Source of the DNA: an uncultured Corynebacterium sp.
GTDB lineage: Bacteria > Actinomycetota > Actinomycetes > Mycobacteriales > Mycobacteriaceae
Reading direction: 5' to 3'
Assembly: GCF_946222985.1 (NCBI RefSeq)
Contig: NZ_CAMIFY010000001.1
Location: forward strand, 62,001-126,000
DNA length: 64,000 bases
Below the pieces are notes generated by a model. It searched no databases, had not been told where the DNA came from, and saw only the letters and a program-made list of their open reading frames with translations. A program made the translations under genes and the position numbers. The stretch's first letter is position 1. Each line of letters starts with the position of its first letter. This document shows positions 8,292-16,037 of the stretch, in pieces.

Positions 8292-9251
8292 ATGCGCAAC
8301 GACGACATTTCCGCACCGGCCCCCGATTCCGTTTCCACGCTGCCGTGGCTGCCCGCCGGCCCGGCCCTGCTGTTCGCGCCCGCGGACCGGCCGGACCGTT
8401 TCGCGAAGGCGGCCGAGCGCTCCGACGTCGTCATCGTCGATCTCGAGGACGGCGCGGCGCTCGACGGCCACGAGGCCGCCCGCCGCAACGTCGTGGACAA
8501 TCCGTTGGACCCGGCGCGCACCATCCTTCGCGTGACCGGGCCGGATGCCCCGACTTTCGCCGATGACGCGAAGTTGGCGCAGGACGGGCCTTACGACGTC
8601 GTCATGCTGCCCAAGGTCCGCGACCGCATCCCCGAGGAGCTTGCGGGCCTGAAGATCATCGCGATGATCGAGACCCCGGAGGCGATCATCAACGTCGCCG
8701 CCATCGCGAACCACCCGGACGTCGTCGGCCTGTTCTGGGGCGCGGAGGATCTGGCTGCGGAGTTCGGCGGCACGTCGTCGCGGATCACCGCCGACGAGGC
8801 CGAGGCGGCCGGCATCCCCACCGGCGCCGGCAGCGGCTCCGATGCTGGCGACACCGACGGCACCAACGGCACCTCGCCTGCAGACGGCCACCCCGTCGCG
8901 CGTCCCTACCGTGCCCCGCAGCAGCTGGCGCGGACGATGATGCTCATCCACGCAGCCGCAGCCGGCAAGGCCGCCATCGACGCGGTCCACGTCGACTTCC
9001 GCGACGAGCGCGGCCAGTACCTGGAGGCCCTCGATGCGGCCGGTTGCGGCTTCGCCGGCACCGCGTGCATCCACCCCGCGATGGTGGAGGCCGTGCGCCG
9101 CGCCTACCGCCCCGCCGATGATGAACTCGACCGGGCCCGTCGCATCCTGGAGCGGGCGGCCGACACGGTCGGTGCGTTCCAGCTGGATGGAGAGATGATC
9201 GACGCGCCCGTCGTCAGGCAGGCGGCGATCACCGTGGCGCGCGCCGGATGA
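8292..9251 (+). CDS. Second CitE-type HpcH/HpaI lyase
   Basis: A 319-residue paralogue of the lyase at 2712. It keeps FAPADRPDRFAKAAERSD, IVDLEDGAA, VMLPKVRD, IAMIETPEA, WGAEDLAAEFGGTSSR and CIHPAMVEAVRRAY. It differs by an N-terminal extension and by a Gly/Ser/Asp/Thr-rich insert of about 25 residues (near 177-201) right after the GGTSSR loop. The first ATG with promoter-like spacing is 8292; an open extension upstream reaches into the thiolase end and is not favoured. A distinct acyl-CoA substrate, or substrate-range extension of the pathway, is possible. It closes the catabolic cluster. Confidence 0.85.
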   Translation: MRNDDISAPAPDSVSTLPWLPAGPALLFAPADRPDRFAKAAERSDVVIVDLEDGAALDGHEAARRNVVDNPLDPARTILRVTGPDAPTFADDAKLAQDGPYDVVMLPKVRDRIPEELAGLKIIAMIETPEAIINVAAIANHPDVVGLFWGAEDLAAEFGGTSSRITADEAEAAGIPTGAGSGSDAGDTDGTNGTSPADGHPVARPYRAPQQLARTMMLIHAAAAGKAAIDAVHVDFRDERGQYLEALDAAGCGFAGTACIHPAMVEAVRRAYRPADDELDRARRILERAADTVGAFQLDGEMIDAPVVRQAAITVARAG

Positions 9252-9305
9252 TGACCAGGGCTCGGACGATGACCGCAGGGCCCGGGCGTTGACCGCAGGG
9301 CCCGG
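9252..9305. repeat. Short direct repeats after the second citE
   Basis: The 16-mer TGACCGCAGGGCCCGG occurs at 9270-9285 and again at 9290-9305 (20-base period). A degenerate third unit (ATGACCAGGGCTCGGACG) lies just before. No coding potential is seen. Confidence 0.6.
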
Positions 9306-9359
9306 AAAACTCCCGTCACGCGGGGTTCCGGGACCTCCGTCGGATTAGCGGGAGACTTT

Positions 9360-9432
9360 TCGCCCCAAGCGCCTCACGATGCCGCGCCAAAACCGCAGGT
9401 GGCGAGTTGCGAGGCTGAGGCGCGTGGGGCGA
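9360..9432. terminator. Long imperfect inverted repeat between convergent genes
   Basis: TCGCCCCAAGCGCCTCA (9360-9376) and TGAGGCGCGTGGGGCGA (9416-9432) pair over 17 bases with one mismatch, around a 39-base loop. It lies between the plus-strand lyase and the minus-strand LCP gene, so a bidirectional terminator is the simplest reading. The long loop is unusual for an intrinsic terminator. The rest of 9433-9556 shows nothing I can name. Confidence 0.5.
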
Positions 9433-9556
9433 TTTCTCGTCGGCTAAGCAGTTTCACCGGCCTCGGTGCGGTCCCGCCGTGGTCCTTGGGCCGTCACGGC
9501 CCGGTTCGTGCGTGGTTCGCGCTTGGGGGCCTACCGAGTTCGCGCTGGCGATCGAT

Positions 9557-11143
9557 CTAGTTGACGCACATGACGCCGTCGCCGCCGGCGTCGATGTGCT
9601 CGCCCGCGCCCTCCTCGGGCGCCATGCCCTCCTGGCCGACGACCTCGCCGGTGGCGCCGTCCTCGACGGGCTCGGCGGTGTCCCCGGTGGGAGCGGCGGC
9701 GGGCTCGGACCCGTCGGCGTAGAGACCCGGGCCCTCGTAGTCGCCCGCCACGGTCACCGAGATGGAACCCGGCGACATGGTGGTGTCATGGACGATCGGC
9801 AGACCACCGAGCGCCTCGGAGATCGCGGCGGCCGCCGGGTCGTCCGGGTCGGCCGTGTTGACCTGGCTGATGGCCACGCCCGCGAACTCCGCGTTGGCGA
9901 CCGTGCCCTCGACGTAACCCTTCTCCGTCAGGGCGGCCGCGGCACGCGCCGCGAGGCCCTCGATGCCCGTGGCGTTGTAGACGCTCACGGTGTACTCGGC
10001 CGGGTCATGGTCGCGGGGCTTGGCATCCTCCGCCGCGGCGGCGTCGGCCTCGGGGTCGGCGAGCAGCGCGTCGAAGTACTTGTGCACCTGGCCCTTGACC
10101 ACGGTGACCACGGATTCGCCGTAGTCGCCGACACCGTCGATCGAGGTGACCGGGATGGTCTCGAACTTGACGTTGCCGCCGGTCAGCCCCTGCATCTGGG
10201 TGGCGAAGCCCATCACGTCCCAATCGTTGTCCAGGACCACCGAGCGCTGCACGGCCTCGCCCAGCTCGTTGAGCTTGCCGGGGCTCGACAGGGTGCCCGC
10301 CGACAGCAGCTTGTTGGCGAACGACGCCATGAACGCCTGCTGGCGGGTGATGCGGTCGAGGTCGCCGCGGGGCAGCCCGTGACGCTGGCGCACGAAGCTC
10401 AGGGCGTCGGCGCCGCCGAGGGTTTGGCGACCGGCTTCGAAGTCGGCGCCGGAGAACTCGTCGTAGACGGGGGCGTTGAGGCACACGTCGACGCCGCCGA
10501 TGGCATCGGTGAGCAGTACGAAGCCGAGCAGACCGACTTCCGCGTAGTGGTCGACGGTCACGCCGGTGAGGTCGGCGACCGAATTGATCAGCGCCTGGCG
10601 GCCGGCTTCGGTGGACTGCTTCTCCACGTCCTCCGGGGAGGTGCCCTGCGACACGAGGTCGTCGGCGACGGCCTGCTTCTTGTCGCCGTAGACGCCGTTG
10701 ATCTTCTTGTTGCCGTCGATCGTCTTGACGTAGGTGTCGCGCGGGATCGAAATGGCCGTGGCCGAGGAACCGTCGTTGGGCACGCGGATGACGATGATCG
10801 TGTCGGTGTTCGTCGCCTCCTCGTCGCCGGCGCGCAGCATGTCGATCTCTTCCTGCGTCAGCGGATTGCCCTGCGCGTCGGCGCGGGAGTCGGAGCCGAC
10901 CAGGAGGATGTCGGTGGCGCCGTCCTTTTCCTCGCCCAGCGAGAAGTCGCCGCCGGAGCCGAGGCCGCCGGCCGCACGGCCCACGGTCCACCAGCCCACG
11001 GCGGACACGACGAGGCACAGCACCGACAGCAGGATCAGCAGGGAGCGCGCCGGAATCGGCCACGCCTGGCGGACGTCCTCGCCCTGCGTCGGCGGCGCCT
11101 GGATGGCGCGCGCGTGCCTCGACTGTGGTTTCCGTGCGCTCAC
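9557..11143 (-). CDS. LCP (LytR-CpsA-Psr) family cell-wall ligase with LytR_C domain
   Basis: About 528 residues. A short basic cytoplasmic tail is followed by one membrane helix (SLLILLSVLCLVVSAVGWW). The extracytoplasmic LCP domain has LVGSDSRAD, SIPRDTYV and FVRQRHGLPRGDLDRITRQQ, the Arg/Asp residues that bind the polyprenyl diphosphate head. A LytR_C domain follows (YTVSVYNATGIEGLA onward), then an acidic tail. The GTG at 11143 has AAGGA 7 nt upstream and is preferred over the ATG at 11170. In mycolata, LCP enzymes attach arabinogalactan to peptidoglycan; the divergent rmlD/wbbL rhamnose-linker genes fit that role. It corresponds to Rv3267. Confidence 0.9.
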   Translation of the reverse strand: MSARKPQSRHARAIQAPPTQGEDVRQAWPIPARSLLILLSVLCLVVSAVGWWTVGRAAGGLGSGGDFSLGEEKDGATDILLVGSDSRADAQGNPLTQEEIDMLRAGDEEATNTDTIIVIRVPNDGSSATAISIPRDTYVKTIDGNKKINGVYGDKKQAVADDLVSQGTSPEDVEKQSTEAGRQALINSVADLTGVTVDHYAEVGLLGFVLLTDAIGGVDVCLNAPVYDEFSGADFEAGRQTLGGADALSFVRQRHGLPRGDLDRITRQQAFMASFANKLLSAGTLSSPGKLNELGEAVQRSVVLDNDWDVMGFATQMQGLTGGNVKFETIPVTSIDGVGDYGESVVTVVKGQVHKYFDALLADPEADAAAAEDAKPRDHDPAEYTVSVYNATGIEGLAARAAAALTEKGYVEGTVANAEFAGVAISQVNTADPDDPAAAAISEALGGLPIVHDTTMSPGSISVTVAGDYEGPGLYADGSEPAAAPTGDTAEPVEDGATGEVVGQEGMAPEEGAGEHIDAGGDGVMCVN

Positions 11144-11295
11144 AGTGTGTCCTTCCCTCACTTGCCCCATGGTTGGGCCGGATGGCCTCGTCGGGGCCGC
11201 GTGTCGGGCGGCGTCGGTGGGTTACCGTGGATGCCGTCAATTGGGTGCCGTCGGTGTCTCCGACGGCTCAGTCGTCCCCACGATAATGAAACGGA

Positions 11296-12342
11296 ATGCC
11301 GATGACCCAACCACCCGCCCGAAAACGCCCGGATTCAGGTGGTGCCGGGACGAGGAACATCGTCGTCGTCGGTGCCGGTGGACAACTCGGCACGGCGTTG
11401 CGCGGACGCGTCGACGCCGGCGTCGAGTCCGTCGGCGGGGACGGATGCGACGTCCGGTTCCTCACCCGCGCGGACCTCGACATCGCCGATCGCGGGGCGG
11501 TCGAGGCCGACGATCGGCTGCGCGACGCGGACGTCGTGATCAACGCCGCGGCGTGGACCGACGTCGACGGCGCGGAGACGCCGGACGGCGAAGCGGCGGC
11601 GCACGCGATCAACGCCGACGGCGCCGCGAATCTCGCCCGCGCATGCGCGGCGACCGGGGCATTCCTCGTGCACGTGTCCACCGATTACGTGTTCGGCGAT
11701 CAGACCGGCGATCAGAGCGGAGATGGCCTCGGCCGCGACGCCCCGGCCGGTCGCCGCGCCCTGGCGCCCGACGCGCCCACCGCCCCCGACACCGCCTACG
11801 GCCGCACGAAGCTTGCCGGCGAACGGGCGGTGCTCGGCGAGGTCGAGGCCAACGGTCTGCGCGCCGCCATCGTCCGCACGGCCTGGGTGTACTCCGGGCC
11901 GACGCAGCCCGATGTCGGCGATTTCGTCTCCACGATGCTGCGCCTGGAGGAGCGGGGCCGGACGGGGGAGGGGCCCGCTGCCATCGACGTCGTCGACGAC
12001 CAGCACGGCAATCCCACCTTCGTCGACGATCTCGCCACCGCCATCGGGCAGCTGGCCGCCCGACCCGTGCCCGGGATCTTCCACGTCACGGGATCCGGCG
12101 CCGCCACCTGGCATGAACTGGCGACGGAGGTGTTCGTGGCCGTCGCAAAGCAACGGGACGGGGACGCGGCCGACCTCGACGCCGCGCGCGCCCGGGTGCG
12201 ACCGTGCACGTCCGAGCAATTTCCGCGCCCGGCGAAGCGGCCGGCGTGGTCGGTGCTCGACGGGGGCACGTGGGCGCAGGCGGGCTTCGCGCCGCTGCCG
12301 GATTGGCGCGACGGACTGCGCCGAGCGCTCGCGCAGAAGTGA
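11296..12342 (+). CDS. rmlD: dTDP-4-dehydrorhamnose reductase
   Basis: A 348-residue SDR-family reductase performing the last NADPH step of dTDP-L-rhamnose synthesis. Visible features: VVGAGGQLGTAL nucleotide-binding loop (near residue 25), HVSTDYVFGD, the catalytic YGRTKLAGE and FHVTGSGAATWHE. ATG at 11296 or 11302 can start it. A GATAAT hexamer at 11282-11287 is a likely -10 box, so the leader would be very short. It is divergent from the LCP gene and followed by the rhamnosyltransferase, giving the linker-sugar module of arabinogalactan. A 20-residue Asp/Gly/Ala-rich insert after DYVFGD is a lineage-specific loop. Confidence 0.92.
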   Translation: MPMTQPPARKRPDSGGAGTRNIVVVGAGGQLGTALRGRVDAGVESVGGDGCDVRFLTRADLDIADRGAVEADDRLRDADVVINAAAWTDVDGAETPDGEAAAHAINADGAANLARACAATGAFLVHVSTDYVFGDQTGDQSGDGLGRDAPAGRRALAPDAPTAPDTAYGRTKLAGERAVLGEVEANGLRAAIVRTAWVYSGPTQPDVGDFVSTMLRLEERGRTGEGPAAIDVVDDQHGNPTFVDDLATAIGQLAARPVPGIFHVTGSGAATWHELATEVFVAVAKQRDGDAADLDAARARVRPCTSEQFPRPAKRPAWSVLDGGTWAQAGFAPLPDWRDGLRRALAQK

Positions 12343-12501
12343 CCGACCCGAGCTGACGGCCCAACCCCGTCCCGATGACCCCGCCCACGGAGTGGCGGGC
12401 CGGATCCCGCCGAACGGTGTCCTAGGGTCTATGCGGAGAAAGATGCGCGACGACGAGGAAGCGAAGCCAGACGTGACCGGAGAACAGAAAGGGGCGGCGG
12501 C

Positions 12502-13461
12502 GTGAACGAGACGACGAACCGGGCGACCGCCGGCGGATCCGATGCGCCGCTGGGCGTCGTCACCGTCACCTATTCGCCCGGCGAGCATCTGCGGGCGCTG
12601 GTCGATTCCCTGCCGGCCGCGACGGATGCGGGCACGGTCCTGGTCATGGCCGACAACGGCTCGAAGGACGGGACCCCGGAGGCCGAGGCCGCCCGCGCCG
12701 AGGACGCCGGCCGCCGGGGTGGCGTCGGCGACGTCGTGCTGCTGCCCACCGGCGGCAACGTCGGTTACGGCAAGGCCGCCAACATCGGCATCGCCGAGCT
12801 CGCCCGCATGCGCGACGCCGGCCGCATCCGCGGCGACTACGTCCTGCTGGTCAACCCGGACGTCATCTTCGACGCCGGGTCCATCGACGCGCTGCTCGAT
12901 TGCGCCGCCCGCCATCCCCGCGCCGGTGCGGTCGGGCCGCTGATCCGCGAAGCCGACGGCTCGGCGTACCCGTCGGCGCGGGCGGTGCCGGACCTCGTCG
13001 GCGGCATCGGGCATGCTCTGTTGGCCGACGTCTGGCCGTCGAACCCGTTTTCCCGCCGCTACCGCGACGACGCCGACATGTCCCGCGAGCGCGACGCCGG
13101 TTGGCTGTCCGGCTCCTGTCTGCTGCTCAAGTGGGACGCCTTCGACGGCATCGGCGGTTTCGACGACCGCTACTTCATGTACATGGAGGACGTCGACCTC
13201 GGCGATCGTCTCGGCCGCGCGGGGTGGCGCAACGTGTTCTGCCCGTCGGCGGTCATCCGGCACGCGCAGGGCCATTCCGCGTCGGCGCATCCGGAGATCA
13301 CGGTCCGCGCCCATCATGATTCGGCGTACCGCTTCATGTCCGATCGCCTGCGTGGCCCGTGGCTCGCACCGGTGCGGGGGGCCCTGAAAATCGGCCTCTC
13401 GCTGCGTGGCACCATCATTTTGGCCGCGAAGAAGCGTAGGCAGAAGGCAGGACGGGGCTGA
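12502..13461 (+). CDS. wbbL: Rhamnosyltransferase, GT2 family (WbbL)
   Basis: A 319-residue family-2 glycosyltransferase. It has VVTVTYSPGEHL at the N-terminus, MADNGSKDGTPE, GGNVGYGKAANIG, LLVNPDVIF (donor/metal Asp) and the acceptor-side FMYMEDVDLGDR. The GTG start follows AGAAAGGGG. In mycolata WbbL adds L-rhamnose from dTDP-rhamnose to the decaprenyl-PP-GlcNAc linker; rmlD immediately upstream supports that. No transmembrane helix, so a peripheral membrane enzyme is expected. A candidate -10 box (TAGGGT) lies near 12423. Confidence 0.9.
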   Translation: MNETTNRATAGGSDAPLGVVTVTYSPGEHLRALVDSLPAATDAGTVLVMADNGSKDGTPEAEAARAEDAGRRGGVGDVVLLPTGGNVGYGKAANIGIAELARMRDAGRIRGDYVLLVNPDVIFDAGSIDALLDCAARHPRAGAVGPLIREADGSAYPSARAVPDLVGGIGHALLADVWPSNPFSRRYRDDADMSRERDAGWLSGSCLLLKWDAFDGIGGFDDRYFMYMEDVDLGDRLGRAGWRNVFCPSAVIRHAQGHSASAHPEITVRAHHDSAYRFMSDRLRGPWLAPVRGALKIGLSLRGTIILAAKKRRQKAGRG

Positions 13462-13547
13462 ATCGCCCCATCGCGGAGAGTCGGGAACGGACGCCGGGAA
13501 TCGCCGGGGCGCGTGCCCGGAGGCAGTAACGGGAGATGCAAGTGAGT

Positions 13548-13573
13548 GCTTGACGACGGGAACGTCGTCAAGC
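13548..13573. repeat. Perfect inverted pair of the dispersed word, forming a hairpin
   Basis: GCTTGACGACG (13548-13558) and CGTCGTCAAGC (13563-13573) are exact reverse complements over 11 bases with a GGAA loop. It sits 25 nt before the guanylyltransferase ATG. Both arms are copies of the word found singly through the window. It may act as operator, attenuator or terminator; there is no T-run, so intrinsic termination is doubtful. Confidence 0.75.
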
Positions 13574-13598
13574 GGCGAACGGGAGGAATCCTTCAACA

Positions 13599-14696
13599 AT
13601 GAGCAACGCAGACACCACCGCACTGGCGGCGAACACCGACGCGGTCATCCTCGTCGGTGGCCAGGGCACTCGCCTGCGCCCGCTGACCGTGGGCACCCCG
13701 AAGCCGATGCTACCCACCGCCGGCGCGCCGTTCCTCGAGCACCTGCTCGGTCGCATCAAGGCCGCGGGGATGCGGCACGTGGTGCTGGGCACGTCGTACA
13801 AGGCGGAGGTGTTCGAGGAGTACTTCGGCGACGGCTCCGATCTGGGGTTGGAGATCGAGTACGTGGTTGAGGAGGAGCCGCTGGGCACCGGCGGCGGCAT
13901 CCGCAACGTCTTCGATCACCTGCGCCATGACACGGCGATGGTGTTCAACGGCGACGTCCTCGGCGGCACCGATCTCGGCGCGATCCTGGCCACGCACGCG
14001 GAGAAGGAGGCGGACGTGACCATGCATCTGGTGCGCGTCCCGGATCCGCGCGCCTTCGGTTGCGTGCCCACCGACGACGACGGCCGGGTGCTCGAATTCC
14101 TGGAGAAGACGCAGGATCCGCCGACCGACCAGATCAACGCGGGTTGCTACGTCTTCCGCCGCGAGCTCATCGGCGAGATCCCGACCGGTCGGCCGATCAG
14201 CGTCGAGCGCGAGATCTTCCCGTCGCTGCTGGAGGGCGGTCGCCGCGTCTACGGGCACGTCGATTACGCCTACTGGCGCGACATGGGCACCCCGTCCGAT
14301 TTCGTCCGCGGGTCGTCGGACCTGGTGCGCGGCATCGCGCCGTCGCCGCTGCTGGAGGGCCGTCACGGCGAGTCGCTGGTCGACGAGTCCGCTGCCATCG
14401 GCGGTGGGGCGCTGCTCTACGGCGGAACGGTCGTCGGCCGCGGCGCCGAGATCGGTGCGGGGGCGCGCCTGGATCAGACCGTGGTGTTCGACGGCGCGAA
14501 GATCGGCGCCGGCGCGGTCATCGAGCGGTCGATCATCGCCGCCGGGGCGACGGTGGGGCCGCGGTGCGTCATCCGCGACGGCGTCATCGGCGAAGGCGCC
14601 GACGTCGGCGCGCGTTGCGAATTGATCGCCGGTGCCCGCGTGTGGCCCGGCGTCGCGCTGCCCGACGGGGGAGTGCGCTTTTCGACGGACGTCTGA
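13599..14696 (+). CDS. mpg: Mannose-1-phosphate guanylyltransferase (NDP-sugar pyrophosphorylase)
   Basis: A 365-residue nucleotidyltransferase. The N-terminal signature VGGQGTRLRPLT and KPMLP (residues about 19-38) bind the nucleotide. GDVLGG holds the metal Asp, and EFLEKTQDPPTDQINAG follows. The C-terminal third is a left-handed hexapeptide repeat (AIGGGALLYGGTVVGRGAEI and similar). GGAGG lies 12 nt before the ATG. It would make GDP-mannose from GTP and mannose-1-P, supplying lipoarabinomannan and mannosides. The position after wbbL matches Rv3264c. Substrate (mannose rather than glucose) rests on synteny and the phosphomannomutase and manA nearby. Confidence 0.88.
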   Translation: MSNADTTALAANTDAVILVGGQGTRLRPLTVGTPKPMLPTAGAPFLEHLLGRIKAAGMRHVVLGTSYKAEVFEEYFGDGSDLGLEIEYVVEEEPLGTGGGIRNVFDHLRHDTAMVFNGDVLGGTDLGAILATHAEKEADVTMHLVRVPDPRAFGCVPTDDDGRVLEFLEKTQDPPTDQINAGCYVFRRELIGEIPTGRPISVEREIFPSLLEGGRRVYGHVDYAYWRDMGTPSDFVRGSSDLVRGIAPSPLLEGRHGESLVDESAAIGGGALLYGGTVVGRGAEIGAGARLDQTVVFDGAKIGAGAVIERSIIAAGATVGPRCVIRDGVIGEGADVGARCELIAGARVWPGVALPDGGVRFSTDV

Positions 14697-14989
14697 CCGG
14701 CGACGCGGCCGTTTCGCCGGGTAAACCCTCAATGACCACTTGATCCCCAACGCGGGGGGCCGGTCGCCGGGGCGTTTCTGAGTTTTCACGGTGAATCAAC
14801 CCGACCGCTTGACCTCGCCGGGGTTCCACGTGTGTAATCACAAGTGTGTGATTGCGGGAGATGGAGTTCCCGTGACTCGCCGAGTGTGGCGCGGAGCTCG
14901 ATGCGCGGAACGCGGAGTGAGGCGCACGACGAAACGCAACAAGATCCACAGACCGCATTTTCACCCCGTCACCAGGCAGGAGGCCTCGC
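14697..14989 (+). promoter_or_regulatory. whiB2 upstream region with a palindrome
   Basis: A 293-base gene-free stretch. AATCACA (14836-14842) and TGTGATT (14847-14853) form a 7-bp inverted repeat with a 4-base spacer. A TTGACC hexamer at 14804-14809 could be a -35 box, but no convincing -10 lies at the right distance. A good ribosome site (GCAGGAGGC) precedes the ATG. The spacing does not match the GlxR/CRP consensus. A WhiB2-specific regulator site is a guess. Confidence 0.45.
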
Positions 14990-15355
14990 ATGGATGAATC
15001 CACCGTGTTCGGCGGACGTGCCGTGGGGCGGGAAACGAGCGTGGGGGAGTCCCAGGTGCACGAAGCGACGGCAGTCGAGCAGCCCCGCCCGCTGGTGGAT
15101 TGGGCCGACGATCTGTCCGGTCTTTTCGAGGCGGTCGACGAGGATTGGCAGGAGCAGGCGTTGTGCGCCCAGACCGATCCCGAGGCGTTTTTCCCCGAAA
15201 AGGGAGGGTCCACCCGTGAGGCGAAGCGGATTTGCCGCGCCTGCGGCGTCCGCGACGAGTGCCTGGAGTTCGCGCTGGCGAACGACGAGCGCTTCGGAAT
15301 CTGGGGTGGCCTGTCCGAGCGCGAGCGCCGCCGCCTGAAGCGCGAGATCGGCTAG
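14990..15355 (+). CDS. whiB2: WhiB-family transcription factor WhiB2 (WhcD)
   Basis: A 121-residue WhiB protein. Its four cluster cysteines are C59, C82, C85 and C91 (C-x22-C-x2-C-x5-C), followed by the GIWGG turn and a basic tail RERRRLKREIG. The family binds a [4Fe-4S] cluster and docks on the primary sigma factor. WhiB2/WhcD controls cell division and septation genes in actinobacteria. The location between the mannose enzymes and the metallopeptidase-like gene matches Rv3260c. The first 50 residues are variable. A long upstream region suggests elaborate control. Confidence 0.93.
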   Translation: MDESTVFGGRAVGRETSVGESQVHEATAVEQPRPLVDWADDLSGLFEAVDEDWQEQALCAQTDPEAFFPEKGGSTREAKRICRACGVRDECLEFALANDERFGIWGGLSERERRRLKREIG

Positions 15356-15395
15356 TTCTTCCGCCGGCCGCCGCCGCGTGGCCAGGAGATTTGCA

Positions 15396-15423
15396 GGGCC
15401 CGGGATTTTTCCCGGGTCCTTTT
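15396..15423 (+). terminator. Intrinsic terminator after whiB2
   Basis: GGGCCCGGGA (15396-15405), loop TTTT, TCCCGGGTCC (15410-15419), then a T-run (TTTT). The 10-bp stem has one G-T wobble. It sits between convergent whiB2 and the minus-strand gene and could serve both. Confidence 0.8.
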
Positions 15424-15487
15424 CGCGTCCGCGGGGTCTTTGCGGAGCGGGTCCTTTGCAGCTGCGGTTCCGGTGCGTCCGCGGGGG

Positions 15488-15946
15488 TTATCGCGGGTCG
15501 TCGTAACCCGGGTCGACGTCGGCCGGTTCGAGGTTGAGGTGGACGGCGACGAGACGGATCAGCACGTCGCGCAGGACGTTTTCCACGTCGGCCATGGTCG
15601 GGGCCCGCTTTTCGACGGGTCGGCGAAACACCACGATCCGGGGCCGGGTGGGGCGCCCCTGTCGGTCGACGCCGGCGGGGATGAGGCGGCCCAGCGGGAT
15701 CGGGCCGTCGGCGGCGACTTCCTCGGGAAGCAGTGCGCCGGGGTGGAGGTTCATCAGCGGCACGGTGTCGACCGCGACGTCGAGGTGGGCCAGGCGCTCG
15801 TGCCAGCGGGCTTCGATCGGTGCGTAGGCGTCGAGCACGGCCTGGTCGAACGCCTCGGAGCGGCTGCGCCAGCGGGGCACTTCCGGGGGCAGCAGTGGGC
15901 CGCGCGGGCCGCGGCCGCGGCGCTCGATGCGACGGGAGACGTTCAT
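15488..15946 (-). CDS. Metallopeptidase-family protein lacking HExxH (Rv3259-like)
   Basis: A 152-residue protein matching the short actinobacterial branch of the zincin-like metallopeptidase family. RGPLLPPEVPRWRSRSEAFD, GPIPLGRLIPAGVDRQG and PRIVVFRRPVEKRA are the conserved stretches. The usual HExxH zinc motif is absent: the corresponding helix reads DVLIRLVAVHLNL. It is therefore probably not an active peptidase. ATG at 15946 lies 8 bases after a TAGACT box, so it may be leaderless. It is divergent from the DUF3499 gene. Function unknown. Confidence 0.7.
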   Translation of the reverse strand: MNVSRRIERRGRGPRGPLLPPEVPRWRSRSEAFDQAVLDAYAPIEARWHERLAHLDVAVDTVPLMNLHPGALLPEEVAADGPIPLGRLIPAGVDRQGRPTRPRIVVFRRPVEKRAPTMADVENVLRDVLIRLVAVHLNLEPADVDPGYDDPR

Positions 15947-15954
15947 GGCGGTCG

Positions 15955-15960
15955 AGTCTA
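15955..15960 (-). promoter_or_regulatory. -10 box (TAGACT) for the Rv3259-like gene
   Basis: On the minus strand TAGACT is followed by 8 bases and the ATG at 15946, with no ribosome site. The divergent neighbour has the identical hexamer at 16025-16030. Confidence 0.45.
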
Positions 15961-16024
15961 TGGCCGTGGCCCGGTGGTTCGGCGGAGGCGCTCCGTCGGG
16001 CTTCCCAAACCTCAACCATGGGTC

Positions 16025-16030
16025 TAGACT
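16025..16030 (+). promoter_or_regulatory. -10 box (TAGACT) for a leaderless DUF3499 transcript
   Basis: TAGACT, then 7 bases, then the GTG at 16038. No Shine-Dalgarno sequence fits between, which fixes the start and suggests a leaderless mRNA. Confidence 0.55.
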
Positions 16031-16037
16031 TTGCGCC

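Noticed and set aside
11723..12505. A 260-codon plus-strand frame overlapping rmlD and the wbbL start
   Set aside because: It is an out-of-frame Arg/Pro/Ser shadow of rmlD; only its last 24 codons lie outside it and they have no family resemblance.
14831..14853. A GlxR/CRP site upstream of whiB2
   Set aside because: The half-sites are in the wrong order and the spacer is 4 bases, not the 6 of TGTGA-N6-TCACA.
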